Below, piece by piece: positions 38,461 through 45,523 of a stretch of 45,523 nucleotides of DNA. Source of the DNA: Candidatus Gallacutalibacter pullicola (GTDB lineage Bacteria > Bacillota > Clostridia > Oscillospirales > Acutalibacteraceae). Under the pieces are notes generated by a model. The model was not told the origin of the DNA. It did not search any database and worked only from the letters and a program-made list of their open reading frames with translations. The stretch is from NCBI GenBank assembly GCA_018712265.1, contig DVHF01000038.1, positions 1 to 45,523 of the forward strand, given 5' to 3'. Within the stretch, counting starts at the first letter, position 1. Every line of letters starts with the position of its first letter. The position numbers and the translations under genes were made by a program.

Positions 38461-38492
38461 AAAAACGGACAAAGCCGAAGCCTTGTCCGTTC
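38461..38492 (-). terminator. terminator of the reverse rubrerythrin gene
   Basis: On the minus strand AACGGACAAGGC, a TTCG tetraloop, GCTTTGTCCGTT and TTTGT; 20 nt past the stop codon. Confidence 0.85.
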
Positions 38493-38510
38493 TGTATCTG
38501 AAACTCAGAA

Positions 38511-39056
38511 TTATTCGCCGAAATATCTCTTGAGCAGGCCGTTAAAGCCAGCACCGTGACGGGCCTCATCCTTTGCCATCTCATGAACGGTGTCATGGAT
38601 AGCGTCGTAGCCGAGCTCCTTCGCACGCTTTGCGATCTGCAGCTTGCCCTCGCATGCGCCAGCTTCAGCCTCAGCACGCATCTGGACGTTCTTCTTGGTG
38701 CTGTTGGTGACGATCTCGCCCAGCAGCTCTGCAAACTTTGCAGCATGCTCAGCTTCCTCAAACGCATAGCGCTTGAACGCCTCAGCAACCTCCGGATAGC
38801 CTTCGCGCTCCGCCTGACGGCTCATCGCAAGATACATGCCAACCTCAGTGCACTCGCCGTTGAAGTTCGCAACAAGGCCCTCATAGACTTCCTTATCAAC
38901 GCCCTGGGCTACACCGATGGTGTGCTCGCAGGCAAAGGATGCGCCTTCCTTCTTCTCTACGAACTTCTCTTTCGGAGCCTTGCACTGCGGGCAGAACTCG
39001 GGAGCAGTTTCGCCCTCATACACATAACCGCAAACGGAGCAAACAAACTTTTTCAT
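38511..39056 (-). CDS. reverse rubrerythrin
   Basis: 181 residues. A rubredoxin domain comes first (Cys6, Cys9, Cys22, Cys25), followed by the four-helix ferritin-like di-iron domain with E/H ligands in [28 protein letters not shown] and DEARHGAGF. This order defines reverse rubrerythrins of Clostridia, NADH-linked peroxidases that reduce hydrogen peroxide and oxygen. GGAGG supports the start. It lies 31 nt downstream of the PerR-type gene and is probably co-transcribed and under its control. Confidence 0.95.
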   Translation of the reverse strand: MKKFVCSVCGYVYEGETAPEFCPQCKAPKEKFVEKKEGASFACEHTIGVAQGVDKEVYEGLVANFNGECTEVGMYLAMSRQAEREGYPEVAEAFKRYAFEEAEHAAKFAELLGEIVTNSTKKNVQMRAEAEAGACEGKLQIAKRAKELGYDAIHDTVHEMAKDEARHGAGFNGLLKRYFGE

Positions 39057-39087
39057 GATGATTACCTCCAATTTTTTCTTTCCTGAT

Positions 39088-39531
39088 TTATGCGACGCCG
39101 GAATCTGCCCCTTCTTGCCTGAGCATTCCCGGCATTGTCTGACTTTTTTGCAGGCAGCCGGCACAAACGCCGTAAAACATCAGCGCACAGGTTTCCACCT
39201 TATGGCCAAAAGCTTCTTCTGCCCTGCGTCCGCTTTCCTGCGGAAGAAAGTCCTTCGGAAGATCCAGAACAGCCCCGCAGCTTCTGCAAATGAAATGCGC
39301 GTGCGGTGAAACATTGCCGTCCAGTCTTTCCTGGCCATTGACCACTCCTACGCAGACAATGGATCCCTCTTCCTTAAATTTTGCGATGTTGCGATAGACG
39401 GTTCCCAAGCTCAAATCCGGATACTCCAGTTTAAGCTTCTGATAAACCCATTCAGCCGCCGGGTGAATCTCTGTTTCACAAATTGTCCGCAGGATTGCTT
39501 CCCGCTTTCTGCTGAAATTCTGCCGTTTCAT
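39088..39531 (-). CDS. perR: Fur-family peroxide/metal regulator (PerR-like)
   Basis: 147 residues. Winged helix with [20 protein letters not shown] and [14 protein letters not shown]. The metal-sensing region is [19 protein letters not shown], and structural zinc cysteines are in CRSCG and CAGC. The aspartate in ERLDGN and the company of a peroxide-reducing rubrerythrin favour PerR over Fur or Zur. PerR releases DNA when its histidines are oxidised by peroxide. The palindrome 25 nt upstream suggests autoregulation. Confidence 0.9.
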   Translation of the reverse strand: MKRQNFSRKREAILRTICETEIHPAAEWVYQKLKLEYPDLSLGTVYRNIAKFKEEGSIVCVGVVNGQERLDGNVSPHAHFICRSCGAVLDLPKDFLPQESGRRAEEAFGHKVETCALMFYGVCAGCLQKSQTMPGMLRQEGADSGVA

Positions 39532-39555
39532 CGAAAATCCCTTTCAAATAATTTC

Positions 39556-39577
39556 AATAATAATATTCGTTATTATT
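39556..39577. promoter_or_regulatory. PerR-box-like inverted repeat
   Basis: Arms AATAATA and TATTATT around 5 nt on the minus strand, with further AT symmetry outside. It resembles AT-rich Fur/PerR boxes and overlaps the region where the perR promoter is expected. Confidence 0.55.
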
Positions 39578-39670
39578 TTTGACACCCATATCATATCACA
39601 ATCTTTTCGGTTTGTAAAGACCCTTTTAAAAATTTCCAGGCATTTTTAAGAAAATTTTTCCATAGGCAAA

Positions 39671-39701
39671 AATAAAAGGCATACCAAGCGGTATGCCTTT
39701 T
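39671..39701 (-). terminator. terminator of the sugar ABC transporter operon
   Basis: Perfect 12-bp stem AAAAGGCATACC/GGTATGCCTTTT with a tetraloop; the minus strand continues ATTTTTGCC. Confidence 0.9.
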
Positions 39702-39782
39702 GCTGGTCTGAAAATCAGTCCGGGCCTTGAGCGGCGCGGAGTTCTTTCATGGAGATGCGGAACCAGCCCGCACCCTGAAGAA

Positions 39783-40631
39783 TCAGCCCTTGAGGCCGGT
39801 AGTGCTGATACCTTCGACCAAATACTTCTGGAAGCAGAAGAAAATGACGATAACGGGCAGGACGGAAAGGGTCGCCATAGCGTACGCTGCGCCCCAGTCG
39901 GACTGAGCCGTCGGGTCTGTGAACATCTTCAACGCAACCGAAAGCGTATACTTCTTGACATCGGTGAGGTAAATCATCGGGGAGAAGAAGTCGTCCCACT
40001 TCCAATACGTCGCAAAAATCAACGCCGTCACGAGGGCCGGCTTGATCAGCGGCAGGATAATCCGGAAGAAAATCCCGTACTTCGAGCTGCCGTCAATAAA
40101 CGCAGCCTCGTCCAGCTCTCTCGGGATACCCTGGATAAACTGATAAATCAGGAAAATGAAGAACGGATATCCAAAGAAGCCCGGCACGATCAGCGGGAGC
40201 CATGTGTTGACCCAGCCGAAATTATTAAACATGATGTACTGCGGCACGATCAAAACCTGTACCGGCATCATCATGGTAACAATCATGATGCTGAACCAGA
40301 ACGAACGGAGCCTGAACCTCATGCGCGCAAAGCCGTAGGCAATCAGCGCGGAAGAAGCAATCTGCCCCAGAACGGCAACCACCGTGATAATGATCGAGTT
40401 TGCAAAGAACGTGGTAAAGGTGGTATCGCCAAACCCTGCCCAGCCGTTGACGTAGTTCATCAAATACCACGGGTTCGGCCAAAGGGAGGTCGGGTTCTGC
40501 GCGATGTCCTGTGCTGTCTTGAAGGAACTGAATACCATGTACAGCAAAGGATAAATCATGATAATGCCCAGAACAATTGTGCAGACGTGGAAAACCACTC
40601 TCATGAATCTTTTTCTTTGTGTCCAGTTCAT
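39783..40631 (-). CDS. carbohydrate ABC transporter permease (MalG/UgpE type)
   Basis: 282 residues, six membrane helices. The cytoplasmic EAA loop that meets the ATPase is ELDEAAFIDGSSKYGIFFRI, ending ILPLIKPAL. It is the second permease of a CUT1-family importer and starts 3 nt after the first. As in many Clostridia, no ATPase gene is in the operon; a shared MsmX-type ATPase elsewhere probably energises it (established for related systems, inferred here). Confidence 0.94.
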   Translation of the reverse strand: MNWTQRKRFMRVVFHVCTIVLGIIMIYPLLYMVFSSFKTAQDIAQNPTSLWPNPWYLMNYVNGWAGFGDTTFTTFFANSIIITVVAVLGQIASSALIAYGFARMRFRLRSFWFSIMIVTMMMPVQVLIVPQYIMFNNFGWVNTWLPLIVPGFFGYPFFIFLIYQFIQGIPRELDEAAFIDGSSKYGIFFRIILPLIKPALVTALIFATYWKWDDFFSPMIYLTDVKKYTLSVALKMFTDPTAQSDWGAAYAMATLSVLPVIVIFFCFQKYLVEGISTTGLKG

Positions 40632-40634
40632 AAA

Positions 40635-41579
40635 TCAGTTCCCCCCTGCTCCGCTCTCGTAGTGCACCCACTTGTGCTGCGACTTGAAGATCAGCGCGGT
40701 GAGCAGACCGACAATGATAATCAGGACCCAAGCCATTGCCGTGCCGTAACCCATCTGGAAGTTCGTGAAGGATCTGTCATACAGATACAGCACGTAGAAC
40801 ATCGTCGCGTCGTTCGGGCCGCCGCGGGTGATGATGAAAGCCTGCGTAAACGCCATGAAGCCGGTGATCATCTGATTGATCAGATTGAAGAAAATCGTCG
40901 GGCTCAGGCACGGCATCGTGATCTTCCAGAACTTCTGCCAGCCGTTCGCGCCGTCGACCTCAGCGGCCTCATAATAGCTTGCGGGAATATCCTTCAGGCC
41001 CGCCAGGAATACCAGCATCGGAGAACCGAACTGCCACACCGCCATGACAACGATCGTCATCATTGCCGTGTTCGGGCTGCCGATGAAGGAGAATGAGCCT
41101 TCCATCAGGCCAAGGCTTCGGAAAATCTGGTTCATGATGCCGTCATAGCCCCACAGCTGACGCCACACAACCGCCACAGCGACCGAGCCGCCGATAACGG
41201 ACGGGAGATAGAACAGCGTGCGGTATACGGCGATCGCGCGTCCGCCGCCCTTGAACATCATCGCCACAATCAGGGCGAATGCCAGCTTCAGCGGCACGGA
41301 GGTAATAACATAAATAAAGGTAACTGTCAGGGACTTGATGTAACGGGGATCCATTGTGAACATTCTCTGATAGTTCAGGAGGCCCACAAACTTGGGATCG
41401 CCCAGTCCGTCATAGTTTGTAAAGGAAAGATAGAGCGAGTAAACCAGAGGATATAATGTAAACCACAAAAAACCGATAATAAAAAGCCCAATGAAAACGT
41501 ATCCCACCACGTTATCACTGTTCAGGAGCTTGTTGAATTTCCCCTGAACCTTTGGGCCGCCATTTTGTTTTGTACCCAT
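40635..41579 (-). CDS. carbohydrate ABC transporter permease (MalF/UgpA type)
   Basis: 314 residues. An N-terminal amphipathic tail is followed by six helices and the EAA loop YYEAAEVDGANGWQKFWKIT. Start at 41579 (GGGGG 7 nt upstream) preferred to 41597. Forms the heterodimeric membrane channel with the next gene. It is preceded by a degraded binding-protein copy, so translation is initiated independently. Confidence 0.93.
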   Translation of the reverse strand: MGTKQNGGPKVQGKFNKLLNSDNVVGYVFIGLFIIGFLWFTLYPLVYSLYLSFTNYDGLGDPKFVGLLNYQRMFTMDPRYIKSLTVTFIYVITSVPLKLAFALIVAMMFKGGGRAIAVYRTLFYLPSVIGGSVAVAVVWRQLWGYDGIMNQIFRSLGLMEGSFSFIGSPNTAMMTIVVMAVWQFGSPMLVFLAGLKDIPASYYEAAEVDGANGWQKFWKITMPCLSPTIFFNLINQMITGFMAFTQAFIITRGGPNDATMFYVLYLYDRSFTNFQMGYGTAMAWVLIIIVGLLTALIFKSQHKWVHYESGAGGN

Positions 41580-41653
41580 TGCATTTCCCCCTGTCATTGG
41601 AAAAGCGGGAGGACAAATGGGGTGCTGTCCCCCCGCTCTCAGCGTAATATCTT

Positions 41654-42084
41654 TTATGCCTGAGCCATCTGGAATTCGACTTCTGCCTGGGTGTAGAAAC
41701 TCTCAAATGCGTCCTCCAAGCTCATGCCGTTGTTGAGACAACATCCTTGAGCATGTTCTGTACAAGAGCGATCATAGCGCCGCTGCTCTGCGGTTCCGGA
41801 TCCCCAGATCGGGCCGGCAATTTCAGAAACAGCCGCAACCATAATCAAAGATCTGCTTATCAGCAGAATCCTCCTCATAGGTAGCAGCCAGCGTATCCCG
41901 AACCACTGTTGAGACTCGGTACGCCGCGTTCCGCCTTGAGTTCCGTGTTCATATCGATATTCTTAGTAACGCCGTCAATGAACTTCACAGCCGTCTCCGG
42001 ATTTTCGGAATTGGAAGCAACAGAGAAGAACTGAGACGGCTTCATGTACTGCATTTTGCCTTCCGGGCCGCGCTTCGTCCCCAT
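41654..42084 (-). pseudogene. degraded third copy of the sugar-binding lipoprotein (C-terminal part)
   Basis: The 430 bp encode the last roughly 130 residues of a binding protein like the two intact copies upstream, but spread over changing frames. The blocks are: YMKPSQFFSVASNSENPE to AERGVP; VSTVVRDTLAATYEEDSADK; VAAVSEIAGPIWGSGTAE; SSGAMIALVQNMLKDVV; NNGMSLEDAFESFYTQ to the stop. Each boundary is a frame change, four in total. The N-terminal about 340 residues, signal peptide included, are absent. It cannot give a functional protein. It probably arose from a third tandem duplicate by deletion and decay. Confidence 0.88.
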
Positions 42085-42088
42085 ATTT

Positions 42089-42124
42089 CTCCGCCGGAAA
42101 ATCCTTCCGGATCCTCCGGCGGAG
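42089..42124 (-). terminator. stable hairpin between binding-protein copies
   Basis: Perfect 10-bp stem CTCCGCCGGA/TCCGGCGGAG with a 16-nt loop that itself contains GGATCCGGA-type symmetry. No T tract on the minus strand, so it is more likely an mRNA stabiliser or partial attenuator favouring binding protein over permease. Confidence 0.5.
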
Positions 42125-42157
42125 TCCGTCTTATTTCTTTACTTTTTCAAAAACAAA

Positions 42158-43567
42158 TCAGGCGCTGGTCATCTGGAATTCGATCTGGGCCTGCGAATAG
42201 AAGCTCTCAAAAGCATCCTCCGCGCTCATACCGTTGTTGATGACATCCTTGAACATATTGCCAACAAGGGTTCCAATTGCGCCGTTTGCCTTCGGCTGCG
42301 GAACAAAGATATCCTTCGCAATCGGGGAAACCTGACCGACATACTCAAAGATCTGCTGATCCACAGAGCCTTCCTCGTAGGTTTCTACCAGGGCATCCTG
42401 TACCACGGAGGAAATCGGCACGCCGCGCTCTGCCTTGAGTTCCATATTCATATCGATGTCGTTGGTAACGCCATCAATGAACTTCACAGCCATTTCCGGA
42501 TACTCGCTGTTCGATGCAACGGAGAAGAACTGGGACGGCTTGATATACTGATACCGTTCTGCCGTTTCGCCGGGATAGGTGGTAATCTCGAAGCTGTGGC
42601 CCGCCGCGTTGCTGACCGCCAGGATCTGGTTCGACCAGATACCAACTGCCATCGCACTGACGTTGCGGATCATCGGCTGCGACTCTACACCGTTCTGCGT
42701 TACTTCATCGCGGACAGCCAGCGGTGCGGTAAACTTCTTGTCGACGTATTCCTTCTGCTTGTTCAGCACGTCAACGATGATCTGCTTTCCTTCTTCCTTC
42801 TCCCAGCCAAAGCTCTCAGAGCCGTCCTGGTTGTAGAATTCCATGCCGTTCTCGCGGAACGCCATGATGAGGGTTTCCGTGCTGCTCATCTGCGTACCAT
42901 CATCCACATAGTCGATGCCGAGCTCGCTCTGATGATCGATCAGGGTCTGGCACAGCGCCTCATAATCATCCCATGTCCACTCAAGAGACGGGGCTTCCGC
43001 GCCGACAGTCTCAAGCATATCCGGGTTGATCATCGTGCAGATGGTATTAACGCCGTTGCAGATACCCGCCAGCTTGCCGCCGATATCACCTGCGCTCCAG
43101 TTCGTCTCCGGGCAGTCGTCCAGATTCAGGACGCCGCTCTCAACGTACGGATACATATCAATAACAAGGTCGTTCTGTGCATACTGATTGATGTACGCGT
43201 AGTCCATCTGGATAATATCCGGCAGATCCTGCGAAGCGGACTGCGTAGCAAGCTTCTGCCAGTAACCATCCCAGGAAACCATTTCCGGACTGATGGTGAC
43301 GCCGGGATTCTTTTCTTCAAACACTTCGATTGCAGCCTGCGTGTACTCGTGACGCGTCTGAGAACCCCACCAGATCATTCGCAGATTCATTTCCTCGCCC
43401 GCTGCCGCCGAACCGCCGTCATCTGAAGAAGCCGAGGAGGAAGACGTGGTTTCAGAGGAAGAACCGCCCGCGTCAGAACTCGAACTCGCAGCATCACCGC
43501 TGGAGCACGCCGTTGCGGAAAGAACCATCAACAAGGCAGTTACGGATGCCAGGGTCTTTTTTAACAT
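42158..43567 (-). CDS. sugar ABC transporter substrate-binding lipoprotein (copy 1)
   Basis: 469 residues. Lipobox LSATAC (lipidated Cys21), then a Ser/Gly/Asp-rich linker to about residue 55, then a cluster-B/CUT1 binding domain (LRMIWWGSQTRHEYTQ, VFEEKNPGVTISPEM, WDGYWQKLATQSASQDLPDI). It captures an oligosaccharide or sugar outside the membrane for the permease pair; the ligand is unknown. Highly similar along its length to the next gene upstream, so the two are recent paralogs. GGAGG precedes the start. Probably the same operon as the permeases. Confidence 0.93.
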   Translation of the reverse strand: MLKKTLASVTALLMVLSATACSSGDAASSSSDAGGSSSETTSSSSASSDDGGSAAAGEEMNLRMIWWGSQTRHEYTQAAIEVFEEKNPGVTISPEMVSWDGYWQKLATQSASQDLPDIIQMDYAYINQYAQNDLVIDMYPYVESGVLNLDDCPETNWSAGDIGGKLAGICNGVNTICTMINPDMLETVGAEAPSLEWTWDDYEALCQTLIDHQSELGIDYVDDGTQMSSTETLIMAFRENGMEFYNQDGSESFGWEKEEGKQIIVDVLNKQKEYVDKKFTAPLAVRDEVTQNGVESQPMIRNVSAMAVGIWSNQILAVSNAAGHSFEITTYPGETAERYQYIKPSQFFSVASNSEYPEMAVKFIDGVTNDIDMNMELKAERGVPISSVVQDALVETYEEGSVDQQIFEYVGQVSPIAKDIFVPQPKANGAIGTLVGNMFKDVINNGMSAEDAFESFYSQAQIEFQMTSA

Positions 43568-43639
43568 AAAATATTACCTCCAAAATTGCTTAAAATTTAT
43601 TTCTTCCGATTTCCACCGGAGAAATTCTAAGAAATACGT

Positions 43640-45052
43640 TTACGTCGTACTGGACATTTGGAACTCAATCTGTGCCTGCGAATAGAAACTCTCGAAAGCG
43701 TCCTCCGCAGCAATGCCGTTGTTAATGACGTCCTTGAACATATTTGAGGTCAAAGTAATAATCGCACCGTTGGCTTTCGGTTCTGGAACCCAGATCTTAT
43801 CTGCGATCGGAGTTACGGCGGAGACAAAATCAAAAATTTGCTTATTGACGGAGTCTTCCTCGTACGTTGCCGCCAAAGATTCCTGCACCACAGTAGAAAT
43901 CGGAACGCCGCGTTCCGCCTTAAGTTCCATATTCATATCAATATCATTCGTAAAATCATTGACAAACTTCATCGCAATTTCCGGATAGTCAGAGTTCGTT
44001 GCTACACTCAGAAACTGCGACGGCTTCATGTACTGATGCCTTGCCGCTGTCTGGAATGGGTACGTCAATATCTCAAACTTCTTGTCCGCTGCATTGCTGA
44101 CGGCAAGGATCTGGTTCGACCATACACCGGACGCCATCGCACTCTTACCCCGTACCATGGGCAGCGATTCAATGCCATTCTGAGTAACCTCATCACGAAC
44201 CGCCAGCGGCGCGGTATATTTGTTTTCGACATATCTCTTCTCCTGATTCAGCACATCCACGATGATGCTCTTGCCGTCATCCTTATCCCAGCCAAAACTC
44301 TCAGAGCCATCCTGATTGAAGAACCACAAATCGTTCTCACGGAACGCATACTGCAGGCGTTCCGTACCAGCAGCCTGCACCGCATCGTCCGCATAGTCGA
44401 TGCCAAGCGACGCGCTGTTGTCAACAAGCGTTTGGCAGAGCGCCTCATAATCCGCATATGTCCATTCAATGGACGGAACTTCCGCACCGACCGCTTCAAG
44501 CATATCGGGGTTGATCATTGTACATAGGGTATTGATGCCAATGCACAACGCCGTCAGCTTTCCATCCACTTCACCAGCAATCCATCCAGATTCCGGACAG
44601 TCGTCCAGATTCAGAACGCCGCTTTCCACATACGGATACATATCGAGAATCAGATCGTTCTTTGTATACTGCACAATGTACTTGTAATCCTGCTGTATAA
44701 TATCCGGCAAATCCTGTGAAGCGGACTGCGTAGCCAGTTTCTGCCAGTAGCCGTCCCAGGAAACCATTTCCGGGCTGATTGTGACGCCAGGATTTTTTTC
44801 TTCAAAAACATCAATCGCTGCCTGTGTGTACTCATGGCGGGTCTGGGAACCCCACCAGATCATACGCAAGTTTGCTTCTGTGCCAGACTGGGGAACACTA
44901 TTTGTCTCCGAGGAATTTGGGGATTCAGACGATACGGAGGACCCTACTTCTGAAGAAACTCCAGAAGTAGCGGGCTGCTCGCTAGAGCAGGCTGTTGCGG
45001 AAATAACCATCAACAGGGCAGTTACGGATGCCAGGGTCTTTTTTAACATCAT
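43640..45052 (-). CDS. sugar ABC transporter substrate-binding lipoprotein (copy 2)
   Basis: 470 residues. Same signal peptide (lipobox ISATAC, Cys22), a diverged Ser/Glu-rich linker, and the same binding domain with long identical blocks (WWGSQTRHEYTQAAI, MVSWDGYWQKLATQ). Differences cluster in the linker and in ligand-facing stretches such as the segment around residues 230-270, so the two copies may bind different sugars. AGGAGG lies 8 nt before the ATG at 45052. First gene of the operon, preceded by a structured region. Confidence 0.92.
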   Translation of the reverse strand: MMLKKTLASVTALLMVISATACSSEQPATSGVSSEVGSSVSSESPNSSETNSVPQSGTEANLRMIWWGSQTRHEYTQAAIDVFEEKNPGVTISPEMVSWDGYWQKLATQSASQDLPDIIQQDYKYIVQYTKNDLILDMYPYVESGVLNLDDCPESGWIAGEVDGKLTALCIGINTLCTMINPDMLEAVGAEVPSIEWTYADYEALCQTLVDNSASLGIDYADDAVQAAGTERLQYAFRENDLWFFNQDGSESFGWDKDDGKSIIVDVLNQEKRYVENKYTAPLAVRDEVTQNGIESLPMVRGKSAMASGVWSNQILAVSNAADKKFEILTYPFQTAARHQYMKPSQFLSVATNSDYPEIAMKFVNDFTNDIDMNMELKAERGVPISTVVQESLAATYEEDSVNKQIFDFVSAVTPIADKIWVPEPKANGAIITLTSNMFKDVINNGIAAEDAFESFYSQAQIEFQMSSTT

Positions 45053-45120
45053 TTGAAAAACCTCCTGCTAAAATTTTTTTAATCCCCTCAGCCATAAATT
45101 CCGAGCAGCATTTAAGAATC

Positions 45121-45240
45121 GTGAAAGTACCGGAAGTCTCCTCCCTGCATCCCCTTTTCATTCGACTGGATGTCAGGGTATACTTTCTTTCACACGCGCT
45201 TTTTCTTCATTTTTTGAGAAGAAAAAGCGCGTTTTTATTC
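45121..45240 (+). ncRNA. candidate structured RNA ending in a plus-strand terminator
   Basis: Outer stem GTGAAAG (45121-45127) with CTTTCAC (45187-45193); inner stem CCCTGCATCC with GGATGTCAGGG (one bulged base). A 15-bp terminator stem follows (45194-45208 with 45218-45232) and a T-rich tract. No protein gene precedes it on the plus strand. I found no convincing promoter and recognise no known riboswitch. On the minus strand the same helices would lie in the leader of the binding-protein operon. Confidence 0.4.
45194..45240 (+). terminator. strong plus-strand terminator without an upstream gene
   Basis: ACGCGCTTTTTCTTC pairs perfectly with GAAGAAAAAGCGCGT; TTTTATTCTTTTTT follows. The minus-strand reading has no T tract after the stem. 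Confidence 0.75.
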
Positions 45241-45258
45241 TTTTTTGCCTCTTGTTTT

Positions 45259-45523
45259 TTATGGCCAAAAATGTATACAATAAAAACGATAGAAAAAATT
45301 CAGGCGCCTGCACGACGGCGTCTCCATCTTTCCGACGTTTTTTGCATACAGGGAATTTATTACATCCGCTTCGGCCTCTCCCTTTGGAAAGGACCGCCGC
45401 GCGGATTGTACCTCTTTAATAGGCGCTGGATCATACATTATCTTTCCGTACCCAAGCACCAATCTTTGCGGGCTGCCAAATTTAAAACGGTAGTTATGTA
45501 TGCAATCCGTATATCTAAAAAAC
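45259..45523 (-). CDS. possible partial gene at the window edge (unrecognised)
   Basis: A minus-strand frame is open from the window end to a stop at 45259 (about 88 codons). It includes FGSPQRLVLGYGKIMYDPAP and ends in FFYRFYCIHFWP. The first half has an ordinary protein look; the aromatic tail does not. It could be the 3' end of a gene starting beyond the window, perhaps frameshifted, or non-coding. I cannot assign a family. Confidence 0.25.
   Translation of the reverse strand, partial: FFRYTDCIHNYRFKFGSPQRLVLGYGKIMYDPAPIKEVQSARRSFPKGEAEADVINSLYAKNVGKMETPSCRRLNFFYRFYCIHFWP

Noticed and set aside
39693-41096. 467-codon plus-strand open frame
   Set aside because: Antisense to the two permease genes; low-complexity His/Arg/Asp composition.
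45121-45193. SRP RNA or known riboswitch
   Set aside because: No SRP apical loop consensus and no aptamer core I know; kept only as an unclassified candidate.

Overview
The window reads as a chromosomal segment of an anaerobic, endospore-forming Firmicute of class Clostridia. A gut Oscillospiraceae/Ruminococcaceae-type genome is my best guess, but this is inferred from gene content only. Evidence: a full-length SpoIIE, reverse rubrerythrin next to a PerR-type regulator, formate-tetrahydrofolate ligase, CdaA/YbbR, a DUF3343 protein paired with a class-V desulfurase, strong GGAGG-type ribosome binding sites, and fairly GC-rich genes separated by AT-rich promoters. I see no rRNA, tRNA, CRISPR array, phage gene or intact insertion sequence.

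Layout. 1-9.6 kb: AraC regulator, GNAT acetyltransferase, GH2 beta-galactosidase, CoA-disulfide-reductase/rhodanese fusion, LysR regulator, membrane protein. 9.5-15.4 kb: YbaK deacylase, a secreted protein with an A-B-A-B internal duplication, HU, a sorbitol-type dehydrogenase, the cyclic-di-AMP pair cdaA-ybbR. 15.9-23 kb, all on the minus strand: desulfurase + DUF3343, ispD-ispF, upp-rpiB, tsaB-tsaE-fhs. 23-34 kb: SEDS protein, metallo-beta-lactamase-fold hydrolase, tatD with its linked radical SAM protein, metG, a phosphoesterase, a lipoprotein, a GNAT protein, a DUF6171-like protein and PTS enzyme I. 34-39.6 kb: spoIIE, trpS, perR-reverse rubrerythrin. 39.7-45.1 kb: a sugar ABC importer with two intact paralogous binding lipoproteins, a degraded third copy and two permeases, but no ATPase.

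The most unusual content is between the genes. Two families of GC-rich dispersed repeats fill most long intergenic gaps. Family B (about nine loci) carries a short palindrome whose two arms change together from copy to copy (AAGGCT/AGCCTT, CAGGCT/AGCCTG, CAGACT/AGTCTG, CAGGTT/AACCTG). It also forms tandem arrays with periods of 119, 96 and 27 bp. Family A (three loci) is a mosaic of perfect hairpins, also with compensatory changes, and each copy begins at or inside the 3' end of a minus-strand gene. Several strong promoters sit at family B edges. This covariation suggests selected structure, in RNA or as cruciform DNA.

Other points of interest: a structured element followed by a plus-strand terminator at 45.1-45.24 kb with no gene to terminate; a spoIIE promoter with the 21-bp spacing typical of Spo0A-activated promoters; an enzyme I with an altered phospho-histidine signature; and a binding-protein pseudogene with four frame changes.
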